From: Cercis canadensis
Lineage: Eukaryota > Streptophyta > Magnoliopsida > Fabales > Fabaceae
Length of the DNA stretch: 64,000 bases
Direction of reading: 5' to 3'
Assembly: GCA_003255065.1 (NCBI GenBank)
Contig: QAOA01006795.1
Span: 317,720 to 381,719, forward strand
In this document: positions 54,477 through 64,000 of the stretch, one piece after another
Position numbering within the stretch: the first letter of the stretch is position 1
Layout: every line of letters starts with the position of its first letter
Program-made: the position numbers and the translations under genes
Notes under the pieces: model-generated
Database searches by the model: none
Seen by the model: the letters and a program-made list of their open reading frames with translations, nothing else
Told to the model about the DNA's origin: nothing

Positions 54477-57400
54477 ATGGCGGATCACTCTGCATATCCT
54501 GTGACGTCATCTCAAGGATCAGGGACTTCTATTTTTCCAATGTTAGGTCAGTCTCTCACCATCAAACTTGATAGAAATAATTACTTAATCTAGAGGAATC
54601 AACTGTTGAATGTGGTAATTGCTAATGGCTATAAGGAAATTCTGGATGGATCAAGATCATGTCCAGAAAAATTCATCCAAGATTCTGCTACAGGTGGTCT
54701 GGTTTTGAATTCAGAATATACTTTTTGGCAAAGACAGAATCGTCTTGTAATGAGTTGGATCTATGCTTCGTTAACTGAACAGATCATGGCTCAAATTATG
54801 TCGTATAATTCTGCTGCAGAAATTTGGAAGTCATTGGCAGAATGCTTTGCCCGTTCCTCAAGAGCAAGAATTATGGAACTCAAGTTGAAATTGCAAACTA
54901 CACAGAAAGGCAATCTTGGAGTGTTGGACTACATCTTAAAGATAAGAAGTTTTTGTGATAATTTGAGAGCTATAGGGGAACACATCACTCAGGATGATCA
55001 AGTCATGGCCATCTTGAGTGGTTTGGGTCCTGAATATAATCCAGTAGTTGCTCCACTTACTTTTGAATCCATATCTGTTGAAAGTTTGCAAAGTCATTTA
55101 CTCTCCTTTGAAGGAAGGTTGGAAAGAAAAAAATCAGTTGATGAGCAAGTATTGATGCAGGCAAATGCTGCACAATTCAGGCAAGCTACAGGTAGGAAAA
55201 AGTTTCAATCGGGAAATTCTTATTCTGGTTTTCAATCTGAAAATGGCCATGGATCAAATCGTACTTCTCATACTGGAAATGGTAATGGCAATATGCCAAA
55301 TCGCAATTTTGCAAGCCAAGGTAACTCATTCAGAAGGAATAAACCTGGCTATGGCAATGGCATCAGGCCTCAATGCCAAATCTGTCAAAAATCTGGTCAC
55401 ACAGCAACTGAGTGTTGGCACAGATTTGATAATGATTTTCAACCCAGACCAGTGAATGAGGAAAGATCATAGACTCAAGAGCCACAAGCATTAATGGCTA
55501 CTAAAGGAGCTGTAGACAATACCCCATGGTTTCTGGATACTGGAGCTACTCACCATGTGACTGCTGATTTAGGAAATCTGGCACTGCACAACCCTTTTGC
55601 AGGAGAGGAGGGAGTTACTGTTGGCAATGGTAAGTCCTTGGCTGTGCACAACACAGGTACCACTTTTATTCCAACACACAACAGAAATTTGCTGTTAAAT
55701 TATGTGTTGCATGTATCTAGGATTACTGCCAACTTAGTTAGTGTGCAAAAACTGTGTCAAGATAATGCAGCATATGTAGAATTTCATCCTTATTGCTTTC
55801 TTGTGAAGGACTAGAGAACCAAGGAGGTGTTGCTCCAAGGCAAACTTGACCAAGGCATGTATCGAGTCATGACAGCAATGGCTTCTGACAGAGAATTTTT
55901 TGCTAACACTACTAGAGCACTTCAAGTGTTTAGTTTGGATTCTGTTAAGCATAAGTTTGATTTGCAATTATGGCATAATAGACTAGGACACCCTGCTACT
56001 GAAATAATAAATAGGGTTATGTTCCAGAGTCATCTGCCTAGGTTCAAGTGTAATAATGCACCTATATGTAGCTCATGTCAGTTGGCTAAAAGTCACAAGT
56101 TGCCATTTGTAAAATTTGTTTCAAGATCAATAAAACCTTTTCAGATAGTACATGCTGATCTATGGGGTTCACCCTCTTGTGTTTCTGTGAATGGAACATG
56201 TTACTTTTTATTGTTCATTGATGATTATACTCGGTTCTCTTGGATCTATCTTCTCAAGTCAAAATCTGATGCTTTAGAAATGTTTCAAAGGTTTCAAAGT
56301 ATGGTGGAAAGGCAGTTTGAGTGTAAGATCAAAACACTTCAAACTGATTTTGGAGGAGAGTTTGTTGCATTTGATAACCTAGTCAAAACACTAGGTATTC
56401 ACCATAGGTTTTCTTGCCCATATACACCAGAACAAAATGGTATTGTAGAGAGGAAAAATAGACATGTGGTCGAGACAGGTCTTTCACTTCTTCTCACTGC
56501 TGGCATGTCAACCAAGTACTGGTCATTTGCTTTTCAAACAGCAGTTTATCACATAAATAGGCTTCCCACAGCTGTGTTGTAGCATAAGTCACCTTATGAA
56601 CTCTTATATCAGAAATTTCCAATGTTCACTCAAATCAGAACTTTTGGGTGCCTGTGTTTCCCATATCTAAGACCTTATCGTACTCATAAGTTACAAACCA
56701 GGTCTGCTTCATGCTGCTTCTTAGGCTACAGTAATAAACACAAAGGATTTCTGTGTTTGAATATGGAGTCCAAAAGAGTGTATATCTCTAGACATGTTGT
56801 CTTTGCTGAATCTGTGTTTCCCTTCAAGACTCTTCCCTCTGCAGTATTTGTTGACTCTACAGAATGCTTAGTGTCAGTGCTTATGCCTCCTGTCTCTAGC
56901 ATCCCAGTGCCTCACAGACTTCCAGATTTAGATGTCTCATCTACTGTTAGTTCACCTTCAGTTTCAGGGCATCACACAAACCCAACTTTCACTTTGTCTG
57001 CTTCAGATTCTGAGTCCATGCCTTTGACCTCTCCTATACCAGATTCTGTGCCAGAACAAGTTGCATCATCTCCTGCTGTGCCTTTACCCACAAGAATGGT
57101 CACTAGAAGTCAGAATGACATTTTCAAGCCAAAAGTCTACACTTCAGCATATTCTATGAAACTTGTGGAACCATCTACATATAAACAAGCTGCTGTTTCT
57201 CCTCACTGGGTTGCTGCTATGCAGAAGGAATTTACAGCCTTGCAAGCTAATAGCACATGGGATTTGGTGTGTTGTCCAAGCAACAAAAATATTGTAGGCT
57301 GCAGATGGGCTTATAAGCTGAAGTATAAGGCTGATGGCACCATTAAAAGGTATAAGGCTAGGTTGGTGGCTCAGGGCTTCACACAGACATATGGCATTGA

Positions 57401-58544
57401 CTTTTTTGAGACTTTCAGTCCAGTAGTGAAACCAGCTACAATTCGAACTATTCTCACCATTGCAATTTCAAAGGGATGGCCTATTCAGCAACTTGATGTC
57501 AACAATGCGTTCCTCAATGGAGAACTTCATGAAGAGGTTTACATGCGCCAACCTCAAGGGTTTGAGGACTCTTAATTTCCTAACTATGTATGCAAGCTTA
57601 AGAAAGCTCTATATGGCCTTAAACAAGCTCAAGATCACTTTGCTGCAGTGGGGTTTCAAATCTACTTTCTCTGACAGTTCTTTATTTGTTTTTCACTTTC
57701 CTTCAGCAGTACTTTACCTATTAGTCTATGTAGATGATATCATTCTCACTGGCTCTAACTTGAGTCTAGTTTAGTCACTTGTTACTCACTTGAATTCTGC
57801 TTTTTCCTTGAAAGATTTGGGTCCTTTACACTATTTTCTGGGAGTTGAAGTGTCTCGACATGCTCATTTACTTCACTTGAGTCAGACTAAGTATGTTTCT
57901 GACTTATTACACATAGTTGGACTTGAGAGTGCAAAGCCTGCTGTCACACCTATGATCAGCTCTCAAATTCTCTCCATCATTGATGGCCAACCTTTGGCTC
58001 AACCTCTTCATTATCGCAGCCTAGTAGGAGCACTGACTCTGACTAGGCTGGTTGTCCAGATGACAGACGCAGCACCAGTGGTCATGCTGTCTTTCTTGGA
58101 GCAAACTTAGTCTCCTGGTCCTCTGGGAAGCAGAGAGTTGTGGCTATGTCCAGTACTGAGGCAGAGTACAGAGCCTTAGCCAATGCCACTTCAAAGTTAA
58201 TTTGGTTACAATCTCTTATGACAGAGCTTCAGTGCCCTCTTGCTGCTGTTCCATTGTTGTTATGTGATAACTTGAGTGCTACATTTCTTGCAGCCAATCC
58301 TGTTCTCCATGCTCGCACAAAGCATATTGAAATTGACTGTCATTTTGTGAGGGAACGTCTTCTTAACAAAACTCTCAAGCTTTGTCATGTGCCTGCCTCA
58401 GATCAGTTAGCTGATATGTTAACCAAGTCCTTGCCATCTAAGGCTTTTCTGTCTAATCGTTCCAAACTCACTATTCTTCCAAGAATTATGAGTTTGAGGG
58501 GAGATGTTAAACAGAAGATAAAAGACAGTTATGATGGAGGGTGA
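54477..58544 (+). pseudogene. Copia gag-pol polyprotein of the young element, stop-interrupted
   Basis: From ATG 54477 one reading frame holds to about 57600 and is broken only by five stops, at 54591, 55470, 55812, 56580 and 57573. In order it carries gag, the zinc knuckle CQICQKSGHTATEC (about 55375), protease LDTGATHHVT (about 55535), the integrase pre-motif LWHNRLGHPA, integrase core HADLWGS...DDYTRFSW and EQNGIVERKN, then RT with [20 protein letters not shown] and VNNAFLNGE. Past 57600 a deletion and frameshift precede YVDDIILTGS (about 57727). A second deletion near 58040 removes the sequence between RT and the RNase H box (SSTEAEYRALAN at about 58150). It cannot encode a full polyprotein, but it is close to intact and could be mobilised only in trans. 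Confidence 0.93.
58496..58504 (+). other. Polypurine tract of the young Copia element
   Basis: GAGGGGAGA lies immediately before the 3' LTR. Confidence 0.8.
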
Positions 58545-58964
58545 AGTGCCACGTTAGTTGCCAACTCAGCTTTAAATTAATTAAAGTCAAAGTTAGTTAG
58601 AAGTCAGCTAGTGCTTAGTCATATAGTTCAGTTAGTTTATATTCAGTTAAGTGATGAATTAGCTTTGTTGTACAAGCTTCTAGAAGAAGATTAGTTCACC
58701 ACACTAACTGATCACATTACTATATATTGAGGGACTGCGATACAAAATTTAATTAAGATCATTTTCATTCAATGAAATCAGTTTTCACATTCTAGTTACA
58801 GTTTTCTATCTTCTTGCTTTTCTCTCTAGAATTCCTATTCTGCATAATCTTTCTGCTACTTCTGTTCTTTGCCTTCTGGTGCTTGATCGTGGTGCTGCCT
58901 AGCTTTGCTCATCAGTGATGATTCATGATCCATCTACTTCTCAGAGGAATCTTCAACTCTAACA
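58505..58964 (+). repeat. 3' LTR of the young Copia element
   Basis: 460 bp, ending at the ACTAG target duplication. Confidence 0.95.
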
Positions 58965-59270
58965 ACTAGGTCGTGCTTGACCACAGGTTCTTGAAACCAT
59001 CGACTGAGATCCAATTCCAGCAAAATGAGAACGTTAACTGATGAAGAATTAAAGATACCATAGAAAAGAATAGGTTTGCGCAAGGGTAATAGGTGAAGAT
59101 TATCTTGGAGGTTTATTTTTTTTCACTAAATAGTTGCATTGGTGGGACCATGAGCAACTATTAAGTTATTATGTAATGCTCTTAATAGTTGCAGTGAAAA
59201 GAAAGGATTATGGTGCACACAATATAAACTCCATGGTGACCTTCCTATGAACTACAATAGGAAGCTTCAA

Positions 59271-60847
59271 TTAATTGGTTGTAATGGGAAGTAGAAATGC
59301 CACATCCTCAAATTTCATGTCTTCAGAAAAAAATAAAAAAATCTTTCAAATTTTGCTGTTAATAACCTCAAAAATTGAAAGATATTAAAATAAGTAAATA
59401 AGATAAGAATCTTTCATATTTTAGCTGTTAATGGCCTCTAAATTTTCTTTTTCTAAAATATAGATTACCTAGATGGCCATCTTCATCATCTTCAACATCA
59501 TCACCTATACCAAAAGACAAATTAGAGGTATTAAAGAAAGTAAACGATATAACAATCTTTCAAATTATGGTTTGTTAAATCAACACTAAAAAGAGAAAAA
59601 TGACTGATTACCTAGCTTAACATTGTTATCAAAATTATCCTGAGAGTCAGGGGCATCTAGGTTCTCTGTTAGGATTGTTACGCCAGCCTGAGGAACCAAG
59701 CCCGGTCTGCAAGAGTGATGTCCCCTATAAATGATGTTGTACACAGATGGGTCTTCATCACATCTTTGCACTTTCTTTCTAGCCAAGCAAGCTTGATCAG
59801 TGCATGCGTAAAAATTTCTGCATACAACCAAACCATGTATAGATTAAGCTAAAGGGGTATACTTACCAACCAAGTTGGTATTTATGGAAGATCCAGTTTG
59901 GACCTACCTTGGATATTTGGATCCAAGAATCTCTTTCTGGCCATATTTTCTCCAAATATAGCCATCATGAAGCAGGTTTTCCACTTCCACCCCTGGCTCA
60001 ACTCGAATCTGTCTCGTCCACTCTGGCATAGCCTTTCTGTGACACAAGAATATTTGTATAAGCCTATAATCTGGGGTAGATTCAGAAGATAGGGATAGAA
60101 ATCAAAGCAATTTGATGTATAATGTACAGTGTTAGTCGTATAGCTTAGAGATATACCTCTTTCTGGAGGCTTTATGCCCTCGATCCCTCAGATCTCTTGA
60201 GGAGGGGATTACAGGAAAATATCCATATGATGCATATGGTACCTCTGCCATTGGGAATATTTCAACACCAGTGGTTGTTGGCTGTGATGCCTCACCCACT
60301 GAACCAATGTAATTCTGTTTAAGTCAAGGATCAAGATAATTTGATTAATTTAATCTCCATCTATGAGATACTTTCAAATGATGTGGCATCAGTGTAACTT
60401 GGAGATAGCTAGCTAAAGTCACTTCATTACTTTCAAATTTATTTTACCTGTGTTACATGTGTATTATCTATTTATTTTTACCATAGTTAGAAAACAACTG
60501 CTTATTTGGCAGCTGACGGAATTGAAAGGGGGGTAGGGAGGTGAGGAGAGCAGCCTATGGTGTGGAGAGGTGTCACTGCGCCAACTTCGTTCCTCTATGA
60601 TAAGATTGCTTAGATATGTATGAAAGATAGAATTCTTATATAATAAATCAAAAATAGCATGTATAATCACAATTTATCTTTTTTGTTTAACTAAATTCTT
60701 TTTATATCTGATAATGCTTAAAATGAAGAGAAAATGAGGCCAAAGTAGGAAATTATAGATTTTTTCAAACATTACTTACCCTAGTTAATTTAAGATATCA
60801 TTACTGCAAGAAAAGTCATTTTTAGCAGCAATAATTCTCACTACAAG

Positions 60848-60893
<46 letters not shown>

Positions 60894-62720
60894 TCATCGA
60901 AGTCGAAGCTGTTACACAGACAAAATTTATGACAACTGCTATAGTAGACTACTGCTAGGTAAACATGTTGACATAAATTCCTAAAGAATCTCCCTAGTTT
61001 CGGCTCTTAATGTCCTCTTAGATTTGCCCAGCACAAATGACATATATATATATATATATAAATATATGAAAAAAAGAAGATGGCTTACATGGATCTCTTG
61101 GTTCTTGGAGCTAGAAGATTCATCTCCATCTGCATCTGCAACTAACTGAGTCATTATGTCAACCTCCTCATTAATAGGGGAAAAGATGTCATTTAGACAA
61201 ATTAGATTTAGTCCCCCTTCTGCTTCTTTCCATCTTAGAGCTTCCCACCACTTGGTTTCTCCTTTGATAACCTTCAGTCTTTCTGTGGACAATTCCCTAG
61301 TAGAAATGGTTTGGAGTTTTGGGCAATAATAAAATCCTATTTTTTCTAATATTGGTCCAATTTGCAATCCACTAGAAATGCTGACCAGTTCAGGGAGGTA
61401 GAGAAGTGATACCTTTCTTATATTAGGGAGAAAAGATTTTGCACTGAATGCAGATGAGTTACGAGTTATTAAAGTGGTTACTTTGGGGCAATCTTGAACT
61501 ACAAGCTCCTCCAAGTTGACAAGATTGTCAATGAAATCCAAAGTGAAGACGGTTGTTAAATTAGGACAAGTATGTAATGTCAAGGACTTAAGTTGACCCA
61601 AAAAAAGACTAGAAGGAGTATCACCTTCCGAAATGCCTCTCAGATTCTTCATGTAGAATACGCTCAAGACTTGCAAACATGAAAGCGCATTGATGTAGTA
61701 TGAGTATCCTTTCTCAACAATTGTCTGCATCTCATTACATTCTGCCAGTATGCACACTTGCAGCTGCTCTAGATTCATCAATCCAAATTCAGAGAGATGC
61801 TTGATGGTCATATGTCTATCCAAGAAAAAAGTGTTGGTGTGTCGAAGAACCATATTAATTTCTCGTGGGACAGCCACACCATCCTTTTCATTCCCATATA
61901 CAAATCTTAAGCTACGATTGCTTTGTTTAAATTTTTCTTCAACCATGGGCGGTACACGTGATATGATCCGCTGCATATGATGACCAGCAACCAATCTAAA
62001 ATCCAAGTCTTTGTTTTCTGGTATATGCTTCAAAAGCTCAACTCGTGGGACATATAGAATCAGAGTTTTCAAGAAGCATAATTCAGAAATTTCTTGTAAA
62101 ATGACTCTCACAGTCTCATCCCACTTGCTGTAGTCAGGATTCACATCAATGCTTAAATAACTCAACATAGTCAGTTTTGATATCAATCCCTTGGGAATAA
62201 CTTGACCAATATTTTGGTCATATTCATAAAAGGAGAGGGTCAAGTTTTGCAGATTGATCAACTCTTGGATCTCTGTTGGCACATGTGTAATTTGAGTTTC
62301 ATTAAGGTTAAGTTTCTCAAGATTCTTGAGTTGGCCAATTTCTGGTGGTAGTTCCATGAAGAGCTCACAACCTCTTAAATACAATACTCTAAGCTCCACC
62401 AAACCAAAAAAGGATATTGGCAAATCTGTTATGCTAGTGTAGGATAGGTCCAAGATGCGAAGCAAAGGCATGTGGTGGAAAAATAAGGGTGGAATTTCCA
62501 TCAAATCAGCATTGCCCTGCAACAACAGCACTCTGAGTAGAGGGCAATTTGGAGACGGTGGTAACTCAGAGAGCTTATTGTACATCAGTTCAATTTGTGT
62601 TGCCCCATGCCATATGCCAGCGTTTGGTGGCTTAGTCAATTCTAATCTGCCTAGCTTGATGTCATCTAAACCCATCGGCTCTGATTGAATATTATCTTCC
62701 TCAATGAGGCTTGAATCCAT
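59271..62720 (-). CDS. LRR protein of NLR type fused to a WRKY domain, no NB-ARC
   Basis: Exons 62720-61089, 60314-60157, 60036-59908, 59817-59612, 59504-59469 and 59320-59271 join in phase to 736 aa. Residues 1-520 are the LRR region of an RPS2/At4g27190-type NLR: LSELPPSPNCPLLRVLLLQ, then repeats such as MPLLRILDLSYTSITDLP and LPPEIGQLKNLEKLNL, and a C-terminal CPNLTTVF/CPKVTTLI/CPKLQTIS series. An acidic linker leads to a WRKY domain with WRKYGQK at 625-631 and zinc ligands Cys645, Cys650, His674 and Cys676. The intron inside the WRKY domain splits an Arg codon, the usual R-type position. Then come an acidic stretch (DDVEDDEDG) and a short tail. A TAA lies in frame two codons before the start ATG, and a leader intron acceptor lies 60 bases up. 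So the NB-ARC domain is truly missing. NLR-WRKY fusions such as RRS1 use the WRKY as an effector decoy; that role is inferred. The last exon is the least certain. Confidence 0.78.
60849..60889. repeat. (TA)n microsatellite in LRR-WRKY intron
   Basis: About 40 bases of TA repeat inside the intron between the LRR exon and the first WRKY-side exon. A shorter TA run lies at 61042-61060, within the part of that intron next to the donor. Confidence 0.9.
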
Positions 62721-62780
62721 GCTTGTTTAGGTCAATACTACTAGCAGGCTGGTTTAACTTGCAACTTGGACTGCGCTTTC

Positions 62781-63606
62781 CTATAAGAACAACAACTGAG
62801 AATGAAAAGATAAAAGATAAAAGTTAAATTTATGTCTCATACCTGGTATGGAAAATAAAATAGCCGAATTGTTAAACTAAGAAAATAATATGAGATCTTT
62901 TTAAACTAATCAATCATTTCAATAAAATAGCTGAATTGCTCTTCTTCTTTTTTAGTATTTGCTCATTTAATGATGCAGAGTTATAGGAAACCAAGAAACT
63001 TTACCTTTTGAATTGAAATAACAAAGTTCATGTTGAATATTTTGTAATTTTAGTTGTAGGACTAAGTCTCACATTGATTGAAACAAACAATGTTTAAGGC
63101 TTTATAAAGACAAAAACAAGTTATAGAGTAATTTTAAATAATGGGCTACCCAAGCCCATAAAGCTAGCTCAATAGCGTAACAAATAAAAAATGTTTAATG
63201 ATATTTGTTTAGTTTATGAATAAATTCAAACAGTTGTTGTATCCTGAAATAATTTGCTTTTAACAGAGAAACAATATTATACTTAAGACTGTGTAATTAT
63301 TCACGCTCCAAAGTCATTCATTTATAGTTTTCATTATCGTTTTTCTAACAATTCAACAGCAATTGCTTTGCAGAATCTTCTTTTAGTAATCTAAGACTAG
63401 ATGAATGAGATACAAGTGCACAACATGACAAAGCTCACTTCAAATCGTCCACAACAACAAATACAAAGACATTTAGAAAAAGCTTTAAATCTTTTTGGTG
63501 GACAAAATCAACATAAATCAAAGAATATCTTTGATATTATAACTCCACAAGTTCGTATAGTAAATATAAAAGAAGTAAATTAGAATACAAGAAGAAGTAT
63601 ACATAC
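62781..63606 (-). other. 5' UTR intron of the LRR-WRKY gene
   Basis: On the minus strand a donor CTACCTG/GTATGT at 63606 and an acceptor TTGTTCTTATAG ending at 62781 bracket 826 bases. The following exon starts 60 bases before the ATG at 62720. This supports transcription starting above 63607 rather than in a distant NB-ARC exon. Confidence 0.5.
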
Positions 63607-64000
63607 CAGGTAGAAGCGCCCTGCACTGGTCTGAATTTATGTCAGACCGGAAAGCTCTATTATGGAAGAGTCAATTGACATCCCATTGCTCATAAAAGAG
63701 AAATAACAGTTGTACAATTATCACTATACACCAGGACATCTATCTTTGTTTGAATTGAAGGTTAGGTGAACTGAAATTGAACAAAGATATTCTTATTTCA
63801 CACTATTATAACTCACACAACATCACAGGTTATGTTTGTGAATAAGAGGAGAAAGGAAAAGGAAAAATTTTCTCCTCCTTGTTTAGATGAGTAAAAGAAA
63901 GGAGAGAGAAAAGAAAAAAAATATTTATTTCAAAACCCTTAATTTGAAACCTACGAGTTCTTGTGAGGGTGACAAGCAACAACATCTTCAAACCTGCTAG
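63607..64000. other. Probable leader exon and promoter of the LRR-WRKY gene
   Basis: The stretch from 63607 to about 63700 is relatively GC-balanced and ends at a good minus-strand donor, as a leader exon would. Upstream sequence shows no NB-ARC motifs on the minus strand. Confidence 0.35.

Larger units (their letters stand above)
53985..58964 (+). mobile_element. Ty1/Copia LTR retrotransposon, young copy
   Basis: LTRs of 473 bp (53985-54457) and 460 bp (58505-58964) start TGTT and end AACA. They are flanked by the 5-bp duplication ACTAG (53980-53984 and 58965-58969). The LTRs differ by four substitutions and one 13-bp insertion in the 5' copy, so insertion is recent. The element lies between the CBP60 exons and the WRKY exons, antisense to both. 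Removing it and one target copy leaves only about 650 bp between them. Confidence 0.95.

Noticed and set aside
58970-59060. Minus-strand text between the WRKY exons and the Copia element as a missing CBP60 N-terminal exon
   Set aside because: None of its frames resembles the CBP60 N-terminal domain.
63401-63583. Gln-rich plus-strand frame of 60 codons
   Set aside because: Short, within the probable leader intron of the minus-strand gene, no recognised family.

Overview
The window is nuclear DNA of a flowering plant, most likely a eudicot. It has AT-rich intergenic DNA, multi-exon genes with GT-AG introns, intron-containing 5' leaders, plant-specific gene families and two Ty1/Copia retrotransposons. 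It is draft assembly: there is a 145-base N block at 28011-28155 and a single n near 11012. Species cannot be read from the sequence. No bacterial, organellar, CRISPR or rRNA features were seen.

Left half (1-27 kb): a glucuronoxylan methyltransferase-like gene (-, 1.8-2.7 kb); an eight-coding-exon CDK-like kinase with an N-myristoylation motif (-, 4.6-9.3 kb) and promoter elements near 10.4 kb; an AT-rich gene-free stretch (10.5-13.8 kb); an intronless-CDS seven-pass membrane protein with a long leader intron and an overlapping uORF (+, 15.5-16.7 kb); an HMGA-type AT-hook protein (-, 18.8-19.8 kb); a relic of a paralogous kinase exon (20.7 kb); two decayed CPR1-like F-box relics (21.6-23.6 kb); and an intact single-exon ABCF ribosome-associated ATPase (-, 24.2-26.4 kb).

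Middle (27-46 kb): repeat-rich DNA with a 1.6-kb Mutator-like element that has long inverted repeats, a 9-bp target duplication and a captured fragment of an OSCA/CSC1-type channel gene (29.3-30.9 kb); a 19-coding-exon GH116 glucosylceramidase gene (+, 33.3-41.3 kb) preceded by a 135-bp tandem duplication; a single-exon MAPKKK (+, 43.2-44.3 kb); and a broken NLR gene (-, 44.5-45.9 kb).

Right part (46-64 kb): an immune-gene neighbourhood remodelled by transposons. An LRR gene of the NLR class, with no NB-ARC, runs by splicing into a complete WRKY domain (-, 59.3-62.7 kb). Next on the same strand lie exons for the central and C-terminal domains of a CBP60 immune regulator (52.9-53.8 kb). The space between them is almost wholly a young Copia element (53985-58964). 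An older Copia element (47934-52842) sits nine bases past the CBP60 stop. Exon phases allow an ancestral or alternative LRR-WRKY-CBP60 transcript; this is the most interesting hypothesis in the window and is unproven.
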